Source of the DNA: Candidatus Babelota bacterium
GTDB taxonomy: Bacteria; Babelota; Babeliae; Babelales; Vermiphilaceae
Length of the DNA: 64,000 nucleotides
Assembly (NCBI GenBank): GCA_026388985.1
Contig: JAPLIS010000019.1
Coordinates: 1-64,000 of the forward strand
Direction of reading: 5' to 3'
Shown here: one piece after another, positions 8,685 through 18,326 of the stretch
Position numbering within the stretch: position 1 is the first letter of the stretch
Layout: every line of letters starts with the position of its first letter
The notes under the pieces: model-generated
Database searches by the model: none
What the model was told of the DNA's origin: nothing
What the model saw: only the letters and a program-made list of their open reading frames with translations
Program-made: the position numbers and the translations under genes

Positions 8685-11600
8685 CTACACATGCTTATAT
8701 TTTGCTATAAGCTTATCCAGCAAAGCAACCAATTTTTTACAGGAATCATAGTTATCTTTAATATTATTTTCATATTGCTGCAATGTACTAAGTACTGTTT
8801 TTCTTAATGACCGCGATATAAGTCCACCACCTAAAGCTGATTCCCTTAGTGACTTATATATACTTTCTGGCGTATGAATTTGAATTAATAATTGCAATGT
8901 ATTTCTATATGAAATGAGCCCACCTAGCTCTTTTTTAGAAATAGTTTCATGCTTATTATTAATCATTGACTTAATACAATTGCAGGCATAAAAACCCAAG
9001 TTATTACGAAATGAACTTTCTAAATCTATCGCATAATAACGATTTGATTCTGGACAATAAAAAAAGTTACCACAATGCCGATCTGCATTTCCTATAAAAG
9101 TATCTAGTGCTGCCATACGTGGCAAATCTGGGTGCAATGCCATACCAACTACCACTGGTCGCGTTAATCCCCACTCTTTATTAGGCAGACTTTTTTTTAC
9201 TGGCTGATGAATAAAAGTTTTAAATTGTTCTAACTCTTGAGGTAAATTATTCACCATTATCCCGGGCACAAATGTATGCAACGTAGCAGGCAATTCATTA
9301 ATCTTCTTACCGGGAAACGTACCAAAAGCAGGAATAATCCTAACCTGATTAACCGGAACACCTATTGATTCTGCTATTACAGAACCAACCTTATCCCGAG
9401 CAACAGTCAAATGCCAATAGAGCTGATCACGAGTTTCTTGCTTAAGAATAAATCTTTCACCCTTTTGGTTTTCAAGAACTGAAATAAAAGTATGATGACC
9501 TGTTTCAAAACAATTAATCACTTTAAGCTGTCCTATATCTCCATCACATGGACTGCCTTCAAGCCCCTGTTCCATAGCAAATGGGCTCTCATTCTCTTCT
9601 AGACCATGTATATTAACCTCTTGTTCTTGATTAGCAAAAACCTCAGCTTGTTCATGCTGACCAGAAACATACTCTTCCTCTTGCAAATCAGGACTATTTT
9701 CTAATAGCCCATCACCAACTCTTTCTCCTATATCCTGCTGATCAACAAACTGTTCTTGGTTACTATCTCTACAGTGTTCAATTTCTGCAATTTCAGTTAA
9801 TCCTAACCCTCTATTAATCCTTAATTGCGCTATAAGCCGATCAAGCAAAACAACCAATTTTTTACATGAATTATAATTTTCTTTAATACTAGACTCATAG
9901 TTTTTTAACCTATCAACCACAGAAATTCTTAATGACCGTGATATGATATTTCCCTTTAATGCAAAATTAATCATTTTTTTATACATATCTTCAGGTGAAT
10001 TATTCTGTATCAACAAGTTAAGCGTTTTTCTATATACAATCAAAGCTTGCAACTCTTTAGGTGACAGGTTGATCTTGCTCTTAATTAATGAGTCAATACA
10101 CTGACATGCATAAAAGGCCAGATTATAGTTAAACGAAGACTCTAAATCTATCGCATAAAAATGATTCGACTTTGTATCATAAAAATAATTTTTCGTACAT
10201 CGATCAGTGTTAGCTATAAAAGTATCAAATGCCACCATTTTAGATAAATCTTCATGCTCTGCCATATTAGCAATTACAGATCTATTTAAACCCCATTGAT
10301 CTTTAGGAATACTAGCATCAACCCATTGCTTAATTGCACCACTAAATTTTTTTAAATTACCTGATAAATTATCAACTTGTATTCCTGGAATAAAATTATG
10401 TAATGTAGCTGGCAGATCAATAGATGCTTTACCGGGAAACCTAAAACCAGATGGAATAATCTCAACACGATTTGCTAAAACCCCAGCCGATTGAGCTATA
10501 TAAGATCCCAACTTGTCTCGCACCGTAACAATATGCCATGAGAGTACATTCCTAGTATCTTGCTTTACAATAAACTTTTTATTATTTTTACAATAAAGAG
10601 TAGCAATCTGTGTTTTTTTAGGCGTTTGAAAAAAAACAATGTTGCTAACCATTGAACTATCACATCCAAAGGAAATTGCATCAAAATCCTTAGCTTTTCC
10701 TGCACCTTTATTATAATCTAGCGTCCCTTCTAGACCTATAATAGGCCCTCGCATACCAGTCACTACTTTTTCTTGCTGATCAAGTTCATGCACATTAGAA
10801 ACCTCCCCTTGCTCTTGCAAATCAGCACTATTTTCCAACTGGCCATCACCAACACTTTCTCCTATATCCTGCTGATCAACAAACTGTTCTTGGTTACTAT
10901 CACTACAGTGTTCAATTTCTGCAATGTCAGTTAATCCTGATCCTCTATTAATCCTCAATTGCCCTATAAGCCGATCAAGCAATCTCACCAATTTCTTACA
11001 TGCATTATAATTTGCTTTGATACTAGACTCATACTTTTTCAGCCTATCAAGAACCGAAAATCTAAATGATCGTGATATGATGTTCCCCTGTAATGCAAAA
11101 TCAATCATTTTCTTATACATATCTTCAGGCGAATTATTCTGTATCAACAAGTTAAGCGTTTTTCTATATACAATCAAAGCTTGCAACTCTTTAGGTGACA
11201 GGTTGACCTTGCTCTTAATTAATGAGTCAATACACTGACATGCATAAAAGGCCAAATTATGGTTAAATGAAGACTCTAAATCTATCGCATAAAAATGATT
11301 CGACTTTCTGTCATAAAAATAATTTTTCGTACCTCGGTCAGTGTTGGCTATAAAAGTATCAAATGCCACCATTTTAGATAAATCTTCATGCTCTGCCATA
11401 TGAGCAATTACAGATCTGTTTAAACCACATTGATTTTTAGGAAAATAATCATCAACCCTCTGCTTAATCTTACCCTTAAATTTTTGCAAGCTGTCTGGCA
11501 ACTTATTAACTGGAATACCGGGAATAAAATCATGTAACGTAGCGGGCACATCAATGGCTACTTTACCTGGAAAGGTAAAACCTGCTGGAATAATCTCAAC

Positions 11601-14348
11601 GCGATTTGCTAAAACCCCAGCAGATTGAGCTATATATGATCCCAGCTTGTCTCGCACCGTAATAATATGCCATGTTAATAGATCTCTGGTATCTTGCTTT
11701 ACAATAAACTTTTTACTATTTTTACAATTAAGAATAGCAATCCGTGTATTTTTAAGCGTTGAAAAATAATCAATAGTTCGCACCACTGAGCTATCACATC
11801 CAAAGGACCTTGCATCAAATGCCTCGCCTACACCATTATTATAATCTGGTATCCCTTCTAGGCCTATAATAGGCCCTCGCATACCAGTCACTACTTTTTC
11901 TTGCTTGGCGCAAACGTTCTCCTGTTCTTGCTCACCAAAAAAATACTCTTGCTCTTGTAGATCAGCACTATTTTCAAACAATCGATCACCAGCACTTTCT
12001 CCTATATCCTGCGCATCAAAAAACTGTTCTTGGTTACCATAACTATTGCATTCAATTCCTGCATTTTCAGTTACATCTGAATCCCTGTTAATCCTTGATT
12101 GCCCTACAAGGCGATCAAGCAAAAGAACCAATTGTTTACATGAATTATAATTTTCTTTGATACTAGACTCATACTTTTTCAACTTATTAAGAACAGAAAA
12201 CCTTAATGTTCGCGATATGATGTTCCCCTGTAATGCAAAATCAATCATTTTTTTATACATATCTTCAGGCGAATTATTCTGTATCAAGAATTCCAGCGTT
12301 TTTCTGTATACAACCAAAGCTTGCAACTCTTTAGGTGACAGCTTGACCTTGCTCTTAATTAATAAATCAATACACTGACACGCATAAAATGCGACATTAT
12401 GATTAAACGAAGACTCTAAATCTATCGCATAAAAATGATTCGACCTTTTATCATAAAAATAATTTTTCGCACATCGATCAGTATTGGCTATAAAGGTATC
12501 CAATGCCACCATTTTAGATAAATCTTCGTGTTCTGCCATATTGTGAATTATAGATCTATTTAAACCACATTGATTTTTAGGAAAACAATCATCCACCCTC
12601 TGCTTAATCTTACCCTTAAATTTTTGCAAGCTGTCTGGCAACTTATCAACAGATATCCCTGGAATAAAATCATGTAACGTAGCGGGCAGATCAATAGCTA
12701 TTTTACCAGGAAACGTAAAACCTGCCGGAATAATCTCAACGCGATTTGCTAAAACCCCAGCAGATTGAGCTATATATGATCCCAGCTTGTCTCTCACTGT
12801 AATAATATGCCATTTTAATGCGTCCCTGGTATCTTGTTTTACTACAAACTTTTTATCCCCCTTGCAGTCAAGAATAGCAACCCGTGTCTTTTGTGGCGTT
12901 TGAAAATAATCAATTATTTTTACTTTTGCACTATCACACCCAAAAGCTGTTCCATCAAAGGCCTGATCGCTTGTTAGCTTTCCCTCATTATATGCCTGAT
13001 CTTGTAGACCAGATATTGGCGCATCACTAACAACTTGTTCTTGCACATCAAAAACTAACCCTGCTAGGCAAATATCTTCTTGCTCATGCCCACTAGCAGT
13101 ACTTTCTAACAACCCACTCACTCCATCCTGACCAATTAGTTGTTGCCCAAGAAACTCCTCTTGATCGCTATTTTCATGGTTCTTGAGCTCTGATTTTTCA
13201 GTTATAGTTGAGCCACTTTTAACCCGAACTTGTGCTATAAGCTGATCTAACAAAATAACCAATTCTTTGCATGAATTATAATTTTTTTTAATATTTGGTT
13301 CATATTGTTGCAACGTTCCCAACACCGTTTTTCTTAATGATCGCGATATGAGCCCGCCCTCCACGGCTGCTTCTACTAACTTGTTATATACATCTTCTGG
13401 CGCATATTTTTCTATTAAAGAATTCAGCGCATTCCGATATGCTTCTAATCCAGATATTTCGTACTTAGAGAGAAATTCTTCCTTATCGTTGATCATTGAT
13501 TTAATAAGTCGACAGGCATAAAATGCTAAATCTTTATTAAAAGAACGCTCTAAATCTATGGCATAATAACGATTTGATTTTGGACAATAAAAAAAATTAC
13601 CATAATGCCGATCTGCATTAGCTATAAAAGTATCTAAAGCAACTATTTTTGGCAAATCTGGATGCAATGGCATATTAGCTATAACTCGCCTACTTAATCC
13701 CCATTTTGTTTGTGGTGCTGAGCGGCTTGTTGGTTGTTGAATGTAAATTCTAAATGACCTTAATTCTGCGGGCAACTTTGAAATTTGAAAGCCCGGTACA
13801 AAGGTATGAACAGTAGCTGGAAACTCAATAGTTCGTTTACCGGGAAATTCACCATATGCAGGAATAATTTTAACCATATTTACCGGCATATCAATTGATT
13901 CTGCTATGAAAGAACCAACCTTGTCGCGCGCAATACTCAAATGCCAATAGAGTGGATCACGAATGTCTTGCTTCACAACAAATTTACTACCATTTTGGTG
14001 CTCAAGTATTGAAATAGATGTATACAAATCTGTTTCAAAATAATCTATCACGCGTGTATTTTCTTTAGTACAACCAAAAATAGGCTTATTAAATCCTTCT
14101 GCTAGCTGATCCATAGTATGTATATTTTTATCCCCTGGCACAATACCATTACTTTCCTCTTTTTGCCCATGAACAAAACCTTGATGCTCGCCGATATTTT
14201 CAAGCTCTACCATATCAGCGATCTTGTTAGAGCCGTGCTCAGCAATAACTTCTACGTGTCCTTGCACATCAACAACAGCATAGGCAACAACCTCAATTAT
14301 ACAAAAACTCAATAACCCAACATATCTTGCTTTATTGCTATACTTCAT
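8685..14348 (-). CDS. Giant exported protein with five kinase-like domains
   Basis: About 1887 aa from the ATG at 14348 (GAGGGCGAGG upstream); an in-frame start at 14393 would give 1902. Residue numbers here use the longer form. A signal peptide near 16-44 is followed by an acidic linker. Five HipA/PI3-4-kinase-like domains then lie at about 105-390, 479-765, 859-1145, 1235-1520 and 1610-1900, joined by Glu/Gln-rich linkers with repeats such as SNQEQFVDQQDIGE. Domains 1 and 5 have complete loops (NADRHYGN at 259-266, NADRHCGN). Domains 2, 3 and 4 read NTDRCAKN, NTDRGTKN and NTDRCTKN: the Asp and Asn are kept, but His becomes Cys or Gly and the Gly becomes Lys. All five keep AIDLE. The changes look consistent rather than random, suggesting specialised catalysis or binding. 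No protease, adhesin or transmembrane module is seen. Confidence 0.78.
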   Translation of the reverse strand: MKYSNKARYVGLLSFCIIEVVAYAVVDVQGHVEVIAEHGSNKIADMVELENIGEHQGFVHGQKEESNGIVPGDKNIHTMDQLAEGFNKPIFGCTKENTRVIDYFETDLYTSISILEHQNGSKFVVKQDIRDPLYWHLSIARDKVGSFIAESIDMPVNMVKIIPAYGEFPGKRTIEFPATVHTFVPGFQISKLPAELRSFRIYIQQPTSRSAPQTKWGLSRRVIANMPLHPDLPKIVALDTFIANADRHYGNFFYCPKSNRYYAIDLERSFNKDLAFYACRLIKSMINDKEEFLSKYEISGLEAYRNALNSLIEKYAPEDVYNKLVEAAVEGGLISRSLRKTVLGTLQQYEPNIKKNYNSCKELVILLDQLIAQVRVKSGSTITEKSELKNHENSDQEEFLGQQLIGQDGVSGLLESTASGHEQEDICLAGLVFDVQEQVVSDAPISGLQDQAYNEGKLTSDQAFDGTAFGCDSAKVKIIDYFQTPQKTRVAILDCKGDKKFVVKQDTRDALKWHIITVRDKLGSYIAQSAGVLANRVEIIPAGFTFPGKIAIDLPATLHDFIPGISVDKLPDSLQKFKGKIKQRVDDCFPKNQCGLNRSIIHNMAEHEDLSKMVALDTFIANTDRCAKNYFYDKRSNHFYAIDLESSFNHNVAFYACQCIDLLIKSKVKLSPKELQALVVYRKTLEFLIQNNSPEDMYKKMIDFALQGNIISRTLRFSVLNKLKKYESSIKENYNSCKQLVLLLDRLVGQSRINRDSDVTENAGIECNSYGNQEQFFDAQDIGESAGDRLFENSADLQEQEYFFGEQEQENVCAKQEKVVTGMRGPIIGLEGIPDYNNGVGEAFDARSFGCDSSVVRTIDYFSTLKNTRIAILNCKNSKKFIVKQDTRDLLTWHIITVRDKLGSYIAQSAGVLANRVEIIPAGFTFPGKVAIDVPATLHDFIPGIPVNKLPDSLQKFKGKIKQRVDDYFPKNQCGLNRSVIAHMAEHEDLSKMVAFDTFIANTDRGTKNYFYDRKSNHFYAIDLESSFNHNLAFYACQCIDSLIKSKVNLSPKELQALIVYRKTLNLLIQNNSPEDMYKKMIDFALQGNIISRSFRFSVLDRLKKYESSIKANYNACKKLVRLLDRLIGQLRINRGSGLTDIAEIEHCSDSNQEQFVDQQDIGESVGDGQLENSADLQEQGEVSNVHELDQQEKVVTGMRGPIIGLEGTLDYNKGAGKAKDFDAISFGCDSSMVSNIVFFQTPKKTQIATLYCKNNKKFIVKQDTRNVLSWHIVTVRDKLGSYIAQSAGVLANRVEIIPSGFRFPGKASIDLPATLHNFIPGIQVDNLSGNLKKFSGAIKQWVDASIPKDQWGLNRSVIANMAEHEDLSKMVAFDTFIANTDRCTKNYFYDTKSNHFYAIDLESSFNYNLAFYACQCIDSLIKSKINLSPKELQALIVYRKTLNLLIQNNSPEDMYKKMINFALKGNIISRSLRISVVDRLKNYESSIKENYNSCKKLVVLLDRLIAQLRINRGLGLTEIAEIEHCRDSNQEQFVDQQDIGERVGDGLLENSPDLQEEEYVSGQHEQAEVFANQEQEVNIHGLEENESPFAMEQGLEGSPCDGDIGQLKVINCFETGHHTFISVLENQKGERFILKQETRDQLYWHLTVARDKVGSVIAESIGVPVNQVRIIPAFGTFPGKKINELPATLHTFVPGIMVNNLPQELEQFKTFIHQPVKKSLPNKEWGLTRPVVVGMALHPDLPRMAALDTFIGNADRHCGNFFYCPESNRYYAIDLESSFRNNLGFYACNCIKSMINNKHETISKKELGGLISYRNTLQLLIQIHTPESIYKSLRESALGGGLISRSLRKTVLSTLQQYENNIKDNYDSCKKLVALLDKLIAKYKHV
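9545..12965 (-). repeat. Three tandem ~1140-bp repeats encoding kinase domains 2-4
   Basis: The DNA for domains 2, 3 and 4 plus linkers is repeated with a period of exactly 1140 bp at the places checked: matching segments start at 11017 and 12157, and similar text occurs at about 10005 and 11145. Long stretches are nearly identical at the DNA level. Domains 1 and 5 are more diverged and lie outside the recent repeats. The outer limits given are approximate. Confidence 0.8.
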
Positions 14349-14551
14349 ACATGCCTCGCCCTCTTTGTTACAACACCTAACAGAGACCCTCAAACAACCT
14401 TACATTTAAGATAGAGAACTTCACCGGCTAAAATCAACATTCATTTTAATCACTTAAAAAACCATAAATGGAGCGAATTTCTTGCTTACTTCAAACATCA
14501 ATTTTAGAAAATTGTCCTACAAAAAACATATTTTTTGGGTTGTTGTTTGTG

Positions 14552-14578
14552 TTGATCTACAAGCAGTATTGCTATAAT
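14552..14578 (+). promoter_or_regulatory. Possible promoter in a 440-bp divergent intergenic region
   Basis: The region 14349-14790 separates the giant kinase gene (minus) from the GT4 pair (plus) and contains no gene that I can support. TATAAT at 14573-14578 has a weak upstream match TTGATC at 14552-14557 (15-nt spacing, short). The distance to the downstream start is long, so a leader of roughly 200 nt is implied. No minus-strand promoter is obvious. Confidence 0.35.
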
Positions 14579-14790
14579 CGTTCTTAGTTTAGCTGTGCTG
14601 CATTCTTTTATCGTTTTATAATGCCCCAGCACTTGTTCTTGTACACATGTGCGCTCTCTATAACCAAAAAGCTACTCTTACGCATAAACATAAAGAAATA
14701 TTTCAAATCAAATCAAGAGTTACACTTTACGTTCAAAAAAAAATATTCTAAAACAAGAATAGATTTAAACAACAAAAAAGGATTGATTTA

Positions 14791-15969
14791 ATGATGCAAC
14801 TCCCGATACAGACACGATCTCTCATGCTTTTATTGTTCAGCTCCCTATCATTAGCTATGAGTGCAAACATACCAATCAACAAACGCCCTTTAAGAATTCT
14901 GGTTATTGAAACATATTTTCCGCCTGTATCTAGCACTGCTGTGTTAAACCAAATTACTGGACTCATTGATGAAGGCCACACCGTGCATATTTATGCCAAA
15001 AAAAGGGGACCTTTACACTGGGCTCATGCTGACATAAAAAAATACAATCTCATGAATTATGCTATCTTTAACTCATTGCCAAAAAATCTAGACTCATATG
15101 ATATTATTTATTGCATGTTTGGTTATCGCGGCAAAGAATTTGTAGATGCCCTTGAACACCGCTCCTTACGCCATGCTAAAATTGTCACCTGTTTTCGCGG
15201 TGCGGACATCACAAAATATGTCAAAAACAATTCACACAACTATTATCGCAAATTGTTTGCCAAGGGGGATATCTTTTTACCCGTTTGCCACTACTTTAAA
15301 AAAAAATTAAAATATCTTGGCTGCAAAACAGAGAAAATAACTGTTCATCCTTCAGCTATTGATTGCACCTTTTTCCCCTATACATCTCGTATGTTTCAAC
15401 CAGAAAAACCTCTCAAGCTAGTATCGGTCAGCCGTTTGATTAAAAAAAAGGGATTACAATATAGCATTAAAGCTGTTGCTCAACTTATTGAAAAGTATCC
15501 CAAAATACAGTATACCATTGCCGGCTTTGGTCCACTAAAAGAAGAACTAGAAAAACTTATAGACAGTCTGGGTGCACAACATAATATCAAGCTGATTGGC
15601 CGTATATCTCAGGAAGAAGTGGTTACCCTTCTGAACGAATCAGATATTTTTATACTACCTTCAGTTACCGATAAAAGTGGTGACCAAGAAGGCATTCCCA
15701 ATTCTATCAAAGAGGCAATGGCTATCGGGCTGCCGGCAATAAGCACTGACCATGCGGGCATACCAGAACTGATTCAAGATGGCATTTCTGGCTTTCTTGT
15801 ACCAGAACATGACATACAAGCCCTTGTTGAAAAAATTGAATACTTAATCCAGCATCCAGAACAATGGACTGATCTCTGTCGTGAAGCACGTATTACCATT
15901 GAAAAGAAATATGAACGCGCAGCAGTAAATAAAAAACTGATTGCTCTTTTTTATTCCTTAAAAGTATAA
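14791..15969 (+). CDS. Exported GT4 glycosyltransferase
   Basis: A 392-aa GT-B enzyme. The N-terminus MMQLPIQTRSLMLLLFSSLS followed by LAMSANIP is a good signal peptide. The acceptor domain starts LRILVIETYFPPVSSTAVLNQ and contains TCFRGADITKYVK. The donor domain has LVSVSRLIKKKGLQYSIKA and EGIPNSIKE (EX7E), then GLPAISTDHAGIPELIQDG. It should transfer a sugar from an activated nucleotide donor; donor and acceptor are unknown. AAGGAT precedes the start. The next gene encodes a paralogue on the same strand 144 nt downstream, and a third relative lies at 377-1552, so this is a small expanded family flanking the kinase array. Export of a GT4 enzyme is as puzzling here as for that relative. Confidence 0.85.
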   Translation: MMQLPIQTRSLMLLLFSSLSLAMSANIPINKRPLRILVIETYFPPVSSTAVLNQITGLIDEGHTVHIYAKKRGPLHWAHADIKKYNLMNYAIFNSLPKNLDSYDIIYCMFGYRGKEFVDALEHRSLRHAKIVTCFRGADITKYVKNNSHNYYRKLFAKGDIFLPVCHYFKKKLKYLGCKTEKITVHPSAIDCTFFPYTSRMFQPEKPLKLVSVSRLIKKKGLQYSIKAVAQLIEKYPKIQYTIAGFGPLKEELEKLIDSLGAQHNIKLIGRISQEEVVTLLNESDIFILPSVTDKSGDQEGIPNSIKEAMAIGLPAISTDHAGIPELIQDGISGFLVPEHDIQALVEKIEYLIQHPEQWTDLCREARITIEKKYERAAVNKKLIALFYSLKV

Positions 15970-16113
15970 TCTTATAATTTTTTACATTTTTTAATTAACT
16001 TTTAACTAACTATTGCTTATTTAGTATTTTAACAATTAACATAAAAAGCAGATCAGTATATAACATATACCATCATTATCAATATGCATTATATTAATTA
16101 AAGGGAGATAGCT

Positions 16114-17496
16114 ATGATGTCAGCACTATGCAAGGTTACCAGATCACTAACTGTTTTTTTTGCATGCATTTTACTATATACACACTATGTGCAAGCTAAC
16201 CCACAAGCATACTCTTATAGATATGCTTTAAGACATCGTTTTGATAAAAAGAAAAAACCTATCGCTACGACATTACCTGAAATACAACTAGATACTGATA
16301 CCTTTGAAAACCAATTCATACAAAAAACTCCAGAAAAACCAAAACTATTATTTGTTGAAACTTATTTCCCCCCTGTCACCAGTACCGCAGCACTCAATCA
16401 GCTTACGTGCCTTCTAGATAGCAATATATTTGATATTACTATCTATGCAAAGCAAGCTGGTTCATCGTCTTGGGCTAATCCTGACATAAAAAAATATAAC
16501 CTTTTTAAGTCAGGCAAAGTATTTATTGGCAAACTCCCACCAAACATGAAAGAATTTGATATTATTTTATGCCAATTTGGTTACCGAGGAACCGAACTCA
16601 TAGACATTAAAAAACAAAAAGGCCTTCAAGCAAAAGTGGTCACCTGTTTCCGGGGAAGCGACTTAACTAAGCACGTCAAAAAAAACCCCAGAATGTATGA
16701 TTATCTTTTTCAAAAAGGAGATCTATTTTTACCGGTATGTAATTATTTTCAACAAAAACTAATTGATATGGGTTGTAATCCTAAAAAAATTAAAGTCATG
16801 CACTCTACTATCGATTGTAATAAATTTAAATTTAAGCCACGCGCATATAAAGCTAATGAGCCAATAAAAATAACAACCGTATGCCGCCTAGTAGAAAAAA
16901 AAGGGGTTGAATACTCTATAAAAGCAATAGAACAGCTCGTTAGTAAATATCCAGAAATAGAATTATCTATCATTGGCTTTGGCCCCCTAGAAAGTACTCT
17001 AAAAAAAATGGTTGCTCAATCAGCAGCGCGAAATAATATTAAATTCCTTGGCCGATGCACGGAACAAGAAGTTATTGAAATACTAGGCAAAACTCATATC
17101 TTTATACTCCCCTGCGTAACGGCAAGCAATGGAGACTCTGAAGGTATTCCTAACGCCTGCAAAGAATCTATGGCAACAGGTAAACCCACTATAAGTACAT
17201 TCAATGCTGGCATTTCAGAACTTATAGATAATGGAATTTCCGGATTTTTAGTTCCAGAAAAAGATTCCTTTGCTCTGGCTCAAAAAATAGAGTATCTCAT
17301 CAAAAATCCTCAAATATGGCATACTATGGGACTTGCTGCTCGCAACAAAGTACTCAACATGTATGATAAAACAAAGGAAAATCAAAAGTTAATTATTCTA
17401 TTAAATTCTTTATTACCTAAAAACAAAAAAATAAAAATAATAGAAGAAGAGCAACAGGAATTTTTTCCTGAATTAGATACTATGGACGAAGAATAA
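16114..17496 (+). CDS. Exported GT4 glycosyltransferase with extra N- and C-terminal tails
   Basis: A 460-aa paralogue of the preceding gene. The signal peptide ends near HYVQANPQ. It is followed by about 50 residues of linker (RYALRHRFDKKKKP and a Thr/Asp-rich stretch) before the GT-B fold begins at PKLLFVETYFPPVTSTAALNQ. The donor domain has TTVCRLVEKKGVEYSIKAIE and EGIPNACKE (EX7E). The C-terminus carries a Lys-rich then acidic tail (EEEQQEFFPELDTMDEE) that its paralogues lack; it may bind a partner or a surface. GGGAGAT sits just before the ATG. The gene converges with the HAD gene, only 1 nt apart, and no terminator is visible between them. Confidence 0.85.
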   Translation: MMSALCKVTRSLTVFFACILLYTHYVQANPQAYSYRYALRHRFDKKKKPIATTLPEIQLDTDTFENQFIQKTPEKPKLLFVETYFPPVTSTAALNQLTCLLDSNIFDITIYAKQAGSSSWANPDIKKYNLFKSGKVFIGKLPPNMKEFDIILCQFGYRGTELIDIKKQKGLQAKVVTCFRGSDLTKHVKKNPRMYDYLFQKGDLFLPVCNYFQQKLIDMGCNPKKIKVMHSTIDCNKFKFKPRAYKANEPIKITTVCRLVEKKGVEYSIKAIEQLVSKYPEIELSIIGFGPLESTLKKMVAQSAARNNIKFLGRCTEQEVIEILGKTHIFILPCVTASNGDSEGIPNACKESMATGKPTISTFNAGISELIDNGISGFLVPEKDSFALAQKIEYLIKNPQIWHTMGLAARNKVLNMYDKTKENQKLIILLNSLLPKNKKIKIIEEEQQEFFPELDTMDEE

Positions 17497-17497
17497 A

Positions 17498-18268
17498 CTA
17501 GAGAGTAAGCCCTAATAAAATACGCAAATCAGCTCGTAATTGAGATGCATTCTTAAACTGCAGCGCATACATACCACATTGTTGCGCTGCAAGTACATTT
17601 TCATATTTATCGTCAATAAAAACAACCTGTTGTGCTGTAAGATTATTTTTCTCTAAATATGCATAATAAAATGCATGCTGGGGTTTTTTAATAGTCGCAT
17701 GTATACCATCAGGATAGTACGTCACCAACTGAGAAGCATTGAGTTCAAAAATATTCGCATTAAAAATAGTTTGCACCTGGGGCTTGGTTAAAAGATTTTC
17801 AAAAATAGTAGCCCCTATATTAGAACCAATGTGTTGGCGATAACCCTGTGCATGCAAATCATGAATTAATAGAGCAGTTTCGGGGATAAGAGACTGGCTG
17901 TTAGCTAATTGAGTAACCAGATCAGCAAAATCTTTATTGCCATATGTACGAGCAATCGTGGCAAACACTTCCGCGGTTGACCCCCCTAGACACATATCAT
18001 ATAAACCGACAAGCATATCTTTGACCATTGCCCATGAACTATTTCTTACAATTTTTTTTTTTGTATCACAGCACCACAGGATATGTGCCAACGCTCGATA
18101 ATCTTTTTGTAAAATAACATGATGAATGTCCCATAACACAATAGGCTTGCGTGTCGTATCAAAATGAGCCTGTGTATACGTTTTTAATGGCTGCACAGTC
18201 ATTTTTTGCATGCAATAATAAAAAGCAAAACTTAACAACAATACCAATACAATCTTTTTTAGATACAT
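17498..18268 (-). CDS. Membrane-anchored or exported HAD-superfamily hydrolase
   Basis: A 256-aa protein with an N-terminal hydrophobic segment (IVLVLLLSFAFYYC) and a HAD fold. Motif I is VLWDIHHVIL; the nucleophilic Asp is present, but the second Asp of DxD, the usual acid/base, is His. Motif IV is VVFIDDKYENVLAAQ and the cap region is helical. The C-terminal half (IFELNASQLVTYYPDGIHA and YYAYLEKNNL) resembles HAD-IA phosphatases. The changed motif I makes the reaction uncertain. AAGGGAG precedes the ATG. It is followed upstream by the PASTA gene on the same strand. Confidence 0.7.
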   Translation of the reverse strand: MYLKKIVLVLLLSFAFYYCMQKMTVQPLKTYTQAHFDTTRKPIVLWDIHHVILQKDYRALAHILWCCDTKKKIVRNSSWAMVKDMLVGLYDMCLGGSTAEVFATIARTYGNKDFADLVTQLANSQSLIPETALLIHDLHAQGYRQHIGSNIGATIFENLLTKPQVQTIFNANIFELNASQLVTYYPDGIHATIKKPQHAFYYAYLEKNNLTAQQVVFIDDKYENVLAAQQCGMYALQFKNASQLRADLRILLGLTL

Positions 18269-18326
18269 GTACGCTCCCTTTTTTACATACTAAAAAAAAT
18301 AACAAACCTATGCAATAACAATAATC

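Noticed and set aside
11017-12378. Two plus-strand ORFs of 73 codons (11017-11238 and 12157-12378) with similar products
   Set aside because: They lie antisense in kinase domains 3 and 2 and are exactly 1140 bp apart, so they are shadows of the repeated gene.
14748-14981. A minus-strand ORF of 77 codons overlapping the GT4 gene start
   Set aside because: It is antisense to the signal peptide and start of a well-supported gene and resembles nothing.
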